Part shown: positions 13,157 through 23,521 of the stretch, one piece after another | Layout: the number at the start of each line of letters is the position of its first letter | Position numbering within the stretch: position 1 is the stretch's first letter | DNA from: Chaunax sp. Z400 | Taxonomy: Eukaryota; Chordata; Actinopteri; Lophiiformes; Chaunacidae | Direction of reading: 5' to 3' | Assembly (NCBI GenBank): GCA_037577475.1 | Contig: CM075189.1 | Span: 32,914,679 to 32,978,678 of the forward strand | DNA length: 64,000 nt | Program-made: the position numbers and the translations under genes | Notes under the pieces: model-generated | What the model saw: only the letters and a program-made list of their open reading frames with translations | Databases searched by the model: none | Told to the model about the DNA's origin: nothing

Positions 13157-14519
13157 CCTTTGAGATGTCGGCAAAAAATGTTAAATAGGGCAACCCACAT
13201 GACCCAAAAATACTCACTTCCTCTCTCCAGTTCTGTCTGTTTCCCTTCATCTCTCCCTCTCTATCGCAAATGGGAACATTGTATGTGGCCTATCTACAGC
13301 CCAACAACCTCCTCTGGGCATTATGGCGCACACACACACACACACATACGACACCCGATGCTCTTGGCATGCAGCAGACCGGCAGCAACTTTTAAACTGG
13401 CTTTGCGTGGCTTACTATGGATTAGAAAGGCAGATTGGTTACAGAGAGTGTCCCTGAACCAAAAAGGCACTCAGCCAGTCCCCAATATGGTCAACAGTTT
13501 TTATCAACAGCTGATTATCACCCATTCGAATGACCTCAAACACACACATTCACACAGTGCATCCCACTGCCGGCTCACACTCGATCGAGGATGCTGCATT
13601 TTTTTTATTTTTTTTATTCCTGGACCGAATCAGAGGAATTTCAGGCAGGAGTGTCACCATGAAAGCCAGACTCATCAAAACACAGCCCTGCTCTTTTCTC
13701 CTGGGGATCCACCCGCGCTCAGCCATGACCTATTTAGCCTGGCATCACTGTGGCCTGGCTGGTTTACAGGCGTTATCTGCAGCGTTTGTCCCGAGCTGGC
13801 TGAGCTGATGATGGTTCAGTCACATCTCCTACAAAGCCAGATTTAGCTGAAGCTATTAACAGGCTCCCGATGAAGCTGGCATTCTGTAACCTTTTAACCC
13901 ACAATAATTCTATGGGTTTGGACAGGTGTAGACACCAAAGAGGAACACTATTCACCCATTTTGGATCCTCAATACAGTTGTAATGTGCAATGTTTTCACA
14001 ATGAAATGACTAAATCATCAGAATATTCTGCATTTTTAGTGTTTGCCTGAAACTGTTTGGCCTTAATCCTCATTTTTGACACAAAATCAATTTTTGACAT
14101 CAGTGCATTAACCATTTGTAAATGACATGCTGCTTATTGTAGATGTTCCTGGCAGTTAGCTCTTTCTGGCTATCATAAGGCTAGACACAGTATGACAAGG
14201 GCGTCACAGCAGCAGCGATGCAGGAAAACAGTAAGAAAAGACGATACAGTAAGAGGGCAGACAAGAATACTTCACTGTTCACTGTTGATGTTTGTCATAG
14301 TAGTCTGACCGTCTGTTGCTTCAGAGCATAGAGGCTTCACAGATGTGGGTTACCTCAGCTGTGGGCTGCTCACCCCATCAAAATGAGTGACAAGCAGCAC
14401 TGAGATCAGCTGAGCCTCACAATGCATTGCACTAACAGAGGGGAAAAGCTCTGGATAAAACAGGAAACAAAAAAAATCTGTTTTACTGTTAGAGGGTTTA
14501 GGGGTCGACACAGTAATAT
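11753..14519. other. Intergenic; microsatellite only
   Basis: Apart from the GT tract at 13,125 nothing was recognised. The GC-balanced stretch 13,370-13,860 could hold a regulatory element. Confidence 0.5.
13125..13153. repeat. (GT)n microsatellite
   Basis: About 29 bases of GT repeats. The 250-codon ORF crossing it (13,094-13,846) has no domain-like sequence and looks like chance. Confidence 0.9.
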
Positions 14520-15055
14520 GAACACAGGTACATTGTTAAGATTCAACAAAACGAGTGAGGACCTGAATGCAGACACAGACCTAAGACTGCAGGTCTGTGT
14601 CTCTGATGCAGTCCAGTGGTTTAAAAACCAAACATCCAAACTCAATAGCAAAACAGTCAAAAAGGTGATAACATAACTGAGAGTCCATAAACAAGAAAGA
14701 CTCAAGTCCAATAACCAGAAAATCCAACAAGCCAAAAAGAACTAATATCCGGAGGCAAAATAAAATACAAAATCACAGGCAAACGTCATACGCAGAAAAA
14801 GTGACATGGGACACAAAGGAGCAGGAAGGAAACGTGAGGGCAAAAAAGCTGAAACGTGTGAAGAACAGCCACATCAGACACGACATGACACACTGGCAAC
14901 TAACGAAGGAAACACACATACTATTTAGACGGAGTGACGAGACAATGACAAACAGGTGGCACGAGGAAGAGGAGACAATTGGAAGAAGGTGAAAACAGTC
15001 AGACAGTCACACAGCAGGCAGGTCAGGAGCAAACAAAGTAAATCAGACATGGAAC
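14520..15055 (-). repeat. Dispersed repeat, possibly solo LTR, minus orientation
   Basis: Its reverse complement contains ctgcattcaggtcctcac near one end and caattgtctcctcttcc, ccacctgtttgtcattg and tctcgtcactccgtct inside. The same order of motifs occurs on the plus strand at 60,990-61,442, so the two are members of one family in opposite orientation. The class is uncertain. Confidence 0.55.
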
Positions 15056-16857
15056 AAGGAATGAACGAGATACAGATGACAATAAACCTTTAAACTAAAC
15101 CAGGAGAGACGCTCCTGGATGTGTCTGAAACAAACTGCAGCAAACCTGGTGGTTTGACAAGCAACGTCTAGACTGGCTGCGTTCAGCTCCGGCAGCTGTG
15201 TTGAACATAAAGCAGCCGTGACCGGTGAAATCAAGCAGTAAGGGTCCGTTTTGTTTCAAATTACCAAGATTGAATGAAGAAAAACATTAACATTTAGATG
15301 TTGAACATCCAAAAGAAAAGTTTTTTTTTCTTTTCAGCTTTGAAAAAGAAAAAAACATGCAGAAGAAAAAAAACAATACTACACTAATAGAAGTAAAATC
15401 TAACTAAATCAAAGCATTAAAGCCGTAGTGAAAGCAAGTCTAATCTTATCTGAGCAGCTTTTGCTATAAGAATGGGCCCAGGAAAACTTCCCATAGGCGT
15501 TAATATAATATAATCAACTGTTTTAAACATAGACTTCTGCATATTTATGTTTCCTGGCAGAAAAACAAGAGGTTCCATTAGATAATTATTGTATGATGTA
15601 TTTCAGTCAATCAATCAGTTACATGAAGGTTGCAAAAACGTTTGGAATTAGACATAAAAACGTCTGACCTTGAGAGACTGGATATGAAAGTGCTACGTAA
15701 ACTATAACCTGAAATAATTAGATTAAATACATCTTTTTTTTCCCTTCTTTTTTCTTGGCCAGAGCTCCCCTTCAGGTCAGCTGCAGAGATCGGCGTCTGC
15801 TCCTTCATTTGTTGGCATGCCATTAATGAAACCAGACGTTTTGTGCTCATGTGAATTTTATGCCTGCAGGTTCAGGTCAGGTTAAGGTTTACCGTTGTGT
15901 CATTTGATAACAGCACAGTCCAGTCAAACTTCATTTAATGGCGTTTGAGGAATCTCATGGACCATTGAGGTGCCACCAAAGCAATGACGCCTTGTTAATG
16001 TCCACTATTATCTACTCACTAGACTTATCACTGCCTTAGAAGTGACCTATAAAAACATTAAAGATACTAGTGTTCATGTTTCATTTGACTTATGTCCCAA
16101 TACTCTAACTTTTAACTGCATAGACCAACAGCCAAATGCGAGGATTTATTTCCCTCTTGACCTCCATTTGTGCCTGTGCATCCACTGCAAAAGGTGCTTT
16201 GGATAAAACAGCAAACGTTCTGCATGGCAGCTCAGAAAGGTTAAACAGCAAATCAGGCTCACATTCCCTCACATCCTTTCTCACTCATTCTTTCCTCTAT
16301 TTTATACCTCCGCCACCTTCTCTCACAGCTCTTTCTCCATGTTTTTGACACAATATCAAACAGGTTTTCTCCTTGGATTTTTTCTTCTCTCTTCCTCCAA
16401 CCTTTCCCGCCTCTACATAGTCTGACCCGTATTGATTTTTCCCCCCATATCTTGCATGTACGTTGCTCCTTACCCTCGATCTCTCATGTTACACATCTCT
16501 CTGTCCTCTCAGCTCATTTGAGATTGGATTTCCTGCTCCCCCCACATTGCTTCTGATTTCCTCTGATTTCCTAGATTGCTCCATACTCTCCCTCCAACAT
16601 CTCTCTCATCCCCTCACTTCTTCATCAAACAAACAGCTACATTATTCAGCAGCGGAATGAGAGAGTCAGAGAGAGCACAGCGCCCTGGGGGTCAATCCGT
16701 CTCCAGTATCTACCAATCGCAGCGCTGCCCTCGCCTTATCACTGTGCCATGGTTGGGCGGAGGAGCTGTCCATCAAACTACATTGGGAATGAGGATGATT
16801 GTGCATGCAGACGAGCAAACCTGTGACACCCTCTCCATCTCAATCACGCAGGCTGGT
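15056..16857. other. Intergenic, nothing recognised
   Basis: There is a poly-A/T-rich patch at 15,320-15,375 and a CT-rich strand at 16,260-16,640. No gene signal. Confidence 0.6.
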
Positions 16858-17078
16858 GAACACACACACACACACACACACACGCATCCGCACACAAACA
16901 AGCAACATAACACTCACTTTTGCTTTTCCTGACTAATACACACACTCTGAAAGCGACTTGGAAAGCTAACAAGCATGTGACATTGAGAAGGGTGAACAAG
17001 GCAACACACACACACACACTCACACACACGCACACACACACACACTCACACACACACACACTCACACACACACACTAC
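16858..17078. repeat. Interrupted (CA)n microsatellites
   Basis: CA runs at 16,858-16,884 and 17,004-17,078 carry interspersed CT and CG steps. Confidence 0.9.
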
Positions 17079-17162
17079 ATCTTTATGCATAAATCAATAG
17101 ACGTTCTATGGCTGCATTTACTGAGGTCAAATGGGGCGCAGGCTGACGGGAAATAAAAGGAC

Positions 17163-17163
<1 letters not shown>

Positions 17164-17229
<66 letters not shown>

Positions 17230-17530
17230 CTATGTGTGGGGGGGCATGATGGACTGACTGAGATAGAATAATAAAAACGTGTTTGAAAGGAAAGGTTGGG
17301 AGAGAAGGAGAGAAGAACGGAGATGAGAAGGAGAGATGGGATGAGCAAGAAGAGGTAAGGAATGATGAGTTAGAGACAGGGCAGATAGATGAAGGTGGGA
17401 GGGGGGGGGAGAAGAGGGCAGGCGAGGAGAGGACCGTTAAAAGGAGGCAGCAGCGAGCGGAGGTCAACAGGGGAGATGATGGAGAGATGAGTAGGAGGAG
17501 GGAAGGAAGGACAAGTGAGGGCAAGGAAGG
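17164..17530. repeat. (GT)32 tract followed by a 250-base polypurine tract
   Basis: Perfect GT repeats at 17,164-17,227 are followed from about 17,282 to 17,530 by a strand of almost only G and A, including a G9 run near 17,401. ORFs here are low-complexity artefacts. Confidence 0.9.
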
Positions 17531-18189
17531 GTGCTTGAACCCATTTGCTGAGCTCAGGTGTTTTGGTGGCTCGGTCATGTCTCTGAAACAACAGAACTGT
17601 TGATCTCTCAGCTTCTATGAGAGGCTGATCCGGGTCAGAGAGCAGGACTGGCCGCTGTGCCTGATGTGCCACTCATCTTAGTTTCAGGTTAAGTCTTCTG
17701 CAACCTCGGTTATGCTTTTTTTCATGGTATGTCGTCACTCATAATTGTTATTGTTGAGGGCTGCAACAGCAATGCTCACAGCTAAAACCAAGATCAGACA
17801 GTCAGAGAAGTTGTGAAAATGTTTGCATTCATATTGCTTTAGGTCAGACCTTACCTTTTTACTTTTTTTTTTTCTGCATGCTCTCTGTCAAATTTAACAC
17901 GGACTGAATTAACATCTTCAAGTGTTGCTGAATGGAGATGGATTTAAAACTATCCACACAGCAAAATGTGGAACTGGGGAAAATTAGCAGGATATAAACA
18001 ACATAGAGGAGATTTTCAGACTGCAGCCTCAATTGACAATAGCTTCCAACATTGCTGGTATTAACTCTTTTTTATACATGTAGTAATGATGCATACATGC
18101 ATGCATCATTACTGGCTCATATCAAGCAGTACCAAGAGGCGGGGACACATGAGTCCAGTTTTAGCTGATATGCACATGGCTTTCTATAA

Positions 18190-19110
18190 TATCTAGAATT
18201 ATTGTGAGGTGCTTCTCCGTATATGCAAAGGTCTCAATGGGCTAGGACCCGGCAAAGATGCTAAGTCCTTCAACAACACTGTGATCTTCTGCTGCTGGTT
18301 TATTGGAGACAATGTGGGATGCAGCCTTTAGTAATTATAGCCCAAAACTATGGAACGTTCCAGACATGAGGGAAGCCAGCTCGCTAAATACCTATAAAAG
18401 AAACCTAAAAACCTCTGATTACTTCAGCCTTTAACCAGCTTGGTAGTATGACTTGTTTTCACTTAACATTATATAATCTATCTGTGCTATTTTTAACTTA
18501 ACTTTAATAACTATTATTAGTAGTAGTAGTTTTATTTTTCAGCTATCTTTCTCTACATTCTATTTTCATCTTTACTTTTATGACAATTACTATCAATTGG
18601 TTTTATTATTCTTGTTTTACATTATTATGACATTTGTCCTTAATTTATGCATCTTTAGCTAGCCGAGTTTAGAATAATCTTTTATACCAGTTTTTGTGTT
18701 CTATGTAATGTTATTTTAAGTATTTGTATTTCTTTAGGGCGGCATGGTGGAGCAGTGGGTAGCGCTGTTGCCTCAAGGAAGGTCCTGGGTTCAAATCCAC
18801 CTGAGGACCTGGGACTTTTCTATGTGGAGTTTGCATGTTCTCCCTGTGTCTGCGTGGGTTCCCTCCGGGTTCTTCGACTTCCTCGCACCTAAAAACATGC
18901 AGTAGAGGTGAACTGGTGACTCTAAATTGACCATAGGTGCATAGGTTCCTGCCAAAGTCAGCTAGGATAGGCTCCAGCTCCCCCGCAACCCTACACAGGA
19001 TAAGTGGTTGCAGAAAATGAATGAATGAATGTGTTTCTTTAGTGGAGGAGCACTATGAGTTGCATTTCTTGTGTGAAAGATGCTTTGCAAATTTTATTAT
19101 TATTATTAGT
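18190..19110 (+). mobile_element. LINE 3' end interrupted by a SINE-like insertion
   Basis: About 18,325-18,435 reads AFSNYSPKLWNVPDMREASS, then LNTYKRNLKTSDYFSL and a stop, the typical C-terminus of a CR1/L2-type polymerase. The 3' UTR resumes after the insertion at 18,738-19,033 and ends gatgctttgcaaattttatt with an (ATT)n tail near 19,097. Confidence 0.7.
18738..19033 (+). mobile_element. SINE-like teleost repeat with target duplication
   Basis: It begins ggcggcatggtggagcag, continues with tttgcatgttctccctgtg, tgactctaaattg and ggataggctccagctccc, and ends ggataagtgg...(GAAT)n, the order of a very common fish repeat. The left part has a tRNA-like ggttcaaatcc box. The duplicated target TTTCTTTAG flanks it at 18,729-18,737 and 19,034-19,042. 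Confidence 0.85.
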
Positions 19111-19238
19111 AGTAGTAGTAATTTTCAGCAGATGCTTGGTTCACAGCTGATGAGTAACATCCAGTCATATTCATGCAGGTGCACTGTGCCATTATTTTAG
19201 CCTGACTTTTCTCACTATTATTTTGCTTATAGCTTTTT

Positions 19239-20049
19239 ACCTCCGCCAAGGGAGGAGATTATGTTTTTGGCAGCTTTGGTTGGTTTGTTGGTTTGTTTGT
19301 GAACAGGATAAAAGAAAAACTAACCAATGGAATTTGATGACATTTTCAGGAGATGTTGGAAGTGGCCCATGAAGAATCGATTAGATTTTGGTGGTGATCC
19401 GGATCACAGTCTGGATCCAGGATTTTTTTTATTAATTTTGTATTATTATAGGATTAAACTGCTACATGTACACTTGTAATGTAAAGTGTCTCCATCCTGA
19501 CAAATGTATCTAATTGATTCATGTCCATATAACAGCTTATGAATTTCAACAACACATTACCCCGTTTTAATATACTTCCTTTTCTCCTGCCTGTGTGTGT
19601 GGTTTGGACGTCTGCAGCGTGACGTAGGTGTGTGCATTGTGGGCTTTGAGTTTTATGTGTATGGACGACTGCAGCACGATCACGTAGGTGTGTGCATGCC
19701 TGTTTTGGTCAAAGCCGCATCTTTCTTAATCAGAGGTAATATTACCCTGTTTTGATAAACTTCCTTTTCTCCTGCCTGTGTGTGTGGCTTTGTAACAACT
19801 CTTCAAGTGTTACAAGTGTCAATTACCTGTTGTGGCACTGCACTTTATATATGTGAGATGACAATATGAACAACTAACAGCCACAATAAATAAAGATTTT
19901 TGTAATTGCAAAGATTTTGTTTTAATTTTTCCTGTCAAACTTTCTAATTACTTAATTCAGAGGGTTACATCATGGGACTTTTGCTTTTGAGTGAAATGCC
20001 AACATGGAGGAAACTGAACAGCCTTGGCAGAGGTCTGACTGCTTTCTAG
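19239..20049 (+). mobile_element. TIR element ('CCTCCGCCAAGG' family), full-length copy
   Basis: The left end acctccgccaagg and the right end ccttggcagaggtc are inverted, and the internal ggtggtgatccggatcac segment is typical of the family in fish. It contains two direct copies of acttccttttctcctgcctg (about 19,575 and 19,760). It is non-coding. An inverted relative lies at 24,512. Confidence 0.7.
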
Positions 20050-20119
20050 TTAACGCCATGCTTTTGTGCATGTGCTTCATTTTAACCTAACTCCAATTAG
20101 GAGTTAGGTTAAAATTTCA

Positions 20120-21250
20120 GGAGGAATGAAATTTTAGGAGGAATTTCAAACAAAACTATAAAGATCTTTAAGGATAGATTCACATTATTTCCAATGCTTT
20201 AAATACTCATAGCCAAAAGAACTAAATATTGATTGTAATTGTTTGTCCACTTTACGCTGACAAAGAGATCCCTTATTGAAACGATTTAAATTTAGGTGAT
20301 GGGGGAAAAATCCATCATCCACATCTGCAAAAATGCATTAAAATATTCAACATTTATTGAATCTAATTTGAGGCTTCACCAGTCAGTCAGACAAACCTAG
20401 AGAAAAACCCTTGTTTGTGTTTAGGCCCTAGTCTCTCAGCCAGAAAGAAAACAAACAATTTCACATATAGTTTGAATTCATGTCTTTGAGGCTAAAAAAT
20501 ACCAGGAAATAAACTCTTACTGAGGGGGGGCAGAGTTACATTACATTACATAATGTCAGGGAACAGTCTGCTGCATTCATTTAAAAAGGCATTAAACAGC
20601 TATAGATTTATGATCATGTTTGGATAAAAATAATATTGAATTATGTGACTATTCTAAGTCATTGTACCTGCAATAACTTACAAAAATCCTCCCCAACACA
20701 AAATATGTAACTCAACCGTATACTATACGTACTGAAATATGTTACCATCTCTAATTTGTTGTTTCAGAAAGCTAGGCAGTGTACTACTGAGGACAGGGAA
20801 GGCTACACACATATTAGCCACCTAAAACATTCAATGTCAGTTTAAAGTGTACACTATATACTAGAATAATCTCACAAGTTTCTGTTGCCATCAGACAGAC
20901 TTTTCCACAATCATAAAACCTCACTTATAAAACTCTCATTAGGTTGCATTGGCAGATTGGCGAAATAGTATCAATAGTTAAAAGTTTCAGTTTCAGTTAT
21001 TTTTCTACCACTGGCTTTGCCTCCTGCAACCCACATGGAAAGTTTGAAGTGGATTAGAAATGGCTACCAACACAAAAAACACTAAAATGAGAGGTGTCCC
21101 CTGATTAAATACCAATGTTGACTAAGTTTGTGATAAATGGCAGATTGTTTATTCAAGAAAAATGGATTAAAATTAAATTCAATCTCTTTATTTCAGGGAT
21201 TGGTCAGTTGGGCCTGCCAGCTAGAATGCTCTCAATTCCCATGATGACAG
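20120..21250. other. Upstream flank of the half-HMG gene
   Basis: AT-rich sequence with no repeat recognised. Any upstream regulatory sites of the gene at 21,290 would lie here; none could be named. Confidence 0.5.
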
Positions 21251-21257
21251 ACATTCC

Positions 21258-21264
21258 TATAAAA
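21258..21264 (+). promoter_or_regulatory. TATA box of the half-HMG-box gene
   Basis: TATAAAA is followed about 25-30 bases later by a plausible start region. A spliced leader exon with no ATG follows, so position and context support a real core promoter. Confidence 0.55.
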
Positions 21265-21289
21265 GGTGTCGTTGGGATTCTTTGAGTTC

Positions 21290-21407
21290 CTTTCACCAGC
21301 AGACTCTGCAGTGAAAGCTACAAACATTTTGACAGAGACACAACTCTTGGATTACTACAAGAAAACTGATCATTGTTGGCGACCTACAACTTCAGTGAAA
21401 GCAGAAG
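21290..21407 (+). other. Non-coding exon 1 of the half-HMG-box gene
   Basis: The stretch from about 30 bases after the TATA box to a near-perfect donor (GCAGAAG|GTAAGTG, GT at 21,408) contains no ATG. Splicing to 22,070 would place AAG directly before ATGG, giving a strong Kozak context (A at -3, G at +4). The start site is estimated from the TATA box. Confidence 0.5.
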
Positions 21408-21649
21408 GTAAGTGAAAGAAATCTGAGCTACAATAGTTTGACTGTGGCGTTTTAAAAAAACAACCACTGAACTAATGCCAATACTAACACTAACGCTAAT
21501 GCTAATTTAGATACACTGACCCTGTCAGCACACAGTTTAATAAAAATGTAAATGTTTATCCACATTTAGCAAACATTTTCACCAGTCTTAATGTAGATTT
21601 AGCCAATGTAACACAACTGGGATGTTGGCTAATGGTTTAATACTCATGA

Positions 21650-21960
21650 CCCACTGGTGGAAGAAGTATTCAGACTTTACTCAAGTAGAAGTACCTGCAG
21701 TAATACTGCTTGTTAAAATCCACCATTTTACTAAGTGAAGTCTAGAGATTGTTATCAGCCAAATAGCTTAAAATTAAAAGTACTCATCCTGCAGATTGGC
21801 TCCTTTCAAAGTTACACCATATATTATTAGATTACTACTGAATCATCAGCATCTCTAAATACTGAAACAAATGACTTTATACATTGTTGTTTATTCTTAT
21901 GTTCCATAATATTTATTAAACTAATGTTATTTTTTGTAGTCATAGACTCTTATTATGGAG
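21650..21960 (+). repeat. Dispersed teleost repeat in intron 1 of the half-HMG-box gene
   Basis: The sequence beginning ggtggaagaagtattcag and continuing with tactcaagtagaagtac and, later, aaaagtactcatcctgcag resembles a very abundant fish repeat (the 'GGAAGTATTCAGA...AAGTAAAAGTACTCAT' family), recalled from memory. Its class is uncertain and the ends are approximate. Confidence 0.5.
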
Positions 21961-22069
21961 ATGTGTTTATGCTTCCTGATAATCAATAATAATAATTATT
22001 ATTATGTTATTACTATTATAAGTAGTAGTAGTATTAAGCATTCTGTTATCTCTCTTATCTGCCAATCAG

Positions 22070-22322
22070 ATGGGTGACATTGCTGTGCTGCAGCGTTTTC
22101 TGGAGGAGATGGTCGGAGCAGACGTACTCTCCGAACTGGAGGCGGAGATGTGTGAGCTGTTGGGGGACACATCTTACCCCCAAACTCTTCCTCCTTCTCC
22201 TCCTCCTCCACAAACCGACTACGAGGACCCTCACCTCATGTCCTGTCTGGAGGAAGGAGGTGGTCTGTGCCTCCACCTGGGAGCAGCTCCAGCACAGTTG
22301 AGTCACCAACACCATCACCACG
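22070..22322 (+). CDS. Half-HMG-box gene, exon 2 (N-terminal coding exon)
   Basis: The exon opens at a consensus acceptor (gccaatcag|ATGG) with the ATG as its first codon and runs 84 codons plus one base to donor G|GTACTG at 22,323. The predicted peptide starts MGDIAVLQRFLEEMVGADVL and is acidic (LEAEMCELLG). It then has a proline run (PPSPPPP), an acidic DYEDP segment and a histidine-rich end (HQHHHH). I do not recognise this part; it resembles neither a TCF beta-catenin-binding domain nor a SOX N-terminus. It could be a transcription-factor activation region, but that is only a guess. The exon ends in phase 1, which matters for the frame used downstream. Confidence 0.5.
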
Positions 22323-22524
22323 GTACTGGGAGAGAGGGTCAATGTGTCTGCTTTCAGAAATGATCTACATTTACTGTCACATGTACAGAGAAGATATTTA
22401 AACTGAGGATTTACAGTCTTCACATTATTCATCTGTTGACATGTTAATGTGCAGCAGGCCTCTGTAGGTGTGTGTAGTTGTGTACGGGTGTTTGTGCTGA
22501 CAGTGTGTGGTTGTGTGTTGACAG

Positions 22525-22626
22525 TGGACAGCGATGTCGTCAGAAGAGCAGGAGAGGTACTTCGAGGAGTCCCACAGACTGAAACGCCTCCACCAGCTGC
22601 AGTACCCGGACTGGACCCCCAACAGT
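22525..22626 (+). CDS. Half-HMG-box gene, exon 3 (HMG-box helix III)
   Basis: In the frame beginning TGG at 22,525 the exon reads WTAMSSEEQERYFEESHRLK, then RLHQLQYPDWTPNS. The spacing of the conserved Trp, M-S-x-E-E-Q, aromatic Y/F, R-L-x-x-L-H and YPxW is that of the C-terminal half of an HMG box. The closest remembered relatives are TCF/LEF (W-x-A-L-S-x-EEQ...LH...YPGW) and SOX. Intron placement just before the Trp and a short basic exon next also fit TCF/LEF as I recall it. The donor is AGT|GTATGT. The first acceptor AG (22,524), joined to exon 2 in phase 1, gives a different frame; the second AG (22,531) gives the HMG frame starting A-M-S-S-E-E. No N-terminal half of the box is visible between 21,290 and 22,520. 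Confidence 0.5.
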
Positions 22627-22741
22627 GTATGTATATGTGTGTGTGTTCACTGTGCTGACTTCAAACTCAACATGTTTCCATCACTACACCAGAGCTGATG
22701 AAACAAAGTCAGTGAAAAATGTCCTCTGTGTTTCTGTGTAG

Positions 22742-22790
22742 ACCAAGAAGAGGCGGACCGACTCGGGGCCGGACTCCTCCTGTTTTTAAG
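22742..22790 (+). CDS. Half-HMG-box gene, exon 4 (basic tail, stop in HMG frame)
   Basis: A 49-base exon lies between acceptor ctgtgtag and donor AAG|GTGAGA. In the HMG frame it encodes TKKRRTDSGPDSSCF and then TAA at 22,787-22,789. The lysine/arginine cluster corresponds to the basic tail that follows HMG boxes (KKKKRKR in TCF/LEF). The stop is one base before the exon end, so nonsense-mediated decay would not be expected. In the alternative frame the exon stays open (YQEEADRLGAGLLLFL) into exon 5. Confidence 0.5.
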
Positions 22791-22991
22791 GTGAGACAAT
22801 ATTTCTGTTCATCTCAGTGTTTTTATCTGACATTCCATGTAAACTCCGTGACATTTGATGAAGTTAGATCACAGATTGTTAAAATACACAGACTTCACAT
22901 TCACAATAATTTCAGGTTGTGGAGGAGGAATGAGGACACTTAGACTTTCAGTATGAAACTAATGGGAGTCACTGTTTTTGTGTGTTTGCAG

Positions 22992-23034
22992 GTGGTGCAG
23001 TGAGACCGACGTCCTCAACTCAGGATTTAGATAG
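22992..23034 (+). CDS. Half-HMG-box gene, exon 5 (3' UTR, or end of alternative frame)
   Basis: The acceptor is tgtgtttgcag. In the HMG model this is 3' UTR. In the alternative frame it codes for RWCSETDVLNSGFR (the first Arg spans the junction) and ends at TAG 23,032-23,034, giving a 148-residue product. The polyadenylation site is not clear; only an ATTAAA-like hexamer near 23,785 was noticed. Confidence 0.35.
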
Positions 23035-23039
23035 ATAGA

Positions 23040-23335
23040 AATAGATTATTATTATTAGAATTAGATGGTAAGTATATTTGATATAGGTTATAAGTATGTA
23101 ATAATTAGATTTAATTATATTCCAATTAGACTGTAAATATATTTGATGTAGGTTATAAGTATGCTATAATTAGATTTAAATATGTTCTAATTATATTCAA
23201 ATATAGTATAATTACTAATAATTCTATTCTAATTGGATTGTAAATATATTTGATTTATAGGTTAGAAATTTGGTATAATTAGATAGTAGATATACTGCAT
23301 TGCAAAGAGACAGTAAATTTATACGATTAGATGTA
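23040..23335. repeat. AT-rich minisatellite
   Basis: An approximately 65-base unit recurs (atatttgat...ggttataagtatg...aattagattta), with starts near 23,074, 23,139 and a longer-spaced one near 23,246. Similar units reappear at 23,745-23,885 beyond the inserted LINE tail. Confidence 0.6.
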
Positions 23336-23344
23336 ATTTCCCCC

Positions 23345-23473
23345 CATCTCTCTCTCTCTCTCTCTCCTTTCTCTCTCTTTCCCCTATCTCTCTCTCTCTC
23401 TCCTCATCTCTCTCTGTCTCTGCTCTCTCTCTCCTAATGTCTCTCTCTCTGTCTCTCCTATCGCTCTCTCTCT

Positions 23474-23521
<48 letters not shown>

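Noticed and set aside
13094..13846. 250-codon plus-strand ORF
   Set aside because: It starts in a GT microsatellite, has no domain or conserved motif, overlaps another chance ORF and has no splice context.
17075..17578. 167-codon minus-strand ORF
   Set aside because: It is composed of Ser/Pro/Leu-rich translation of a polypurine tract and Thr-His repeats from the GT microsatellite.
22074..22301. Second plus-strand frame of exon 2 (poly-Leu)
   Set aside because: The Leu run is an out-of-frame reading of the proline-coding CTCCTC tract. The frame starting at the splice-junction ATG is better supported.
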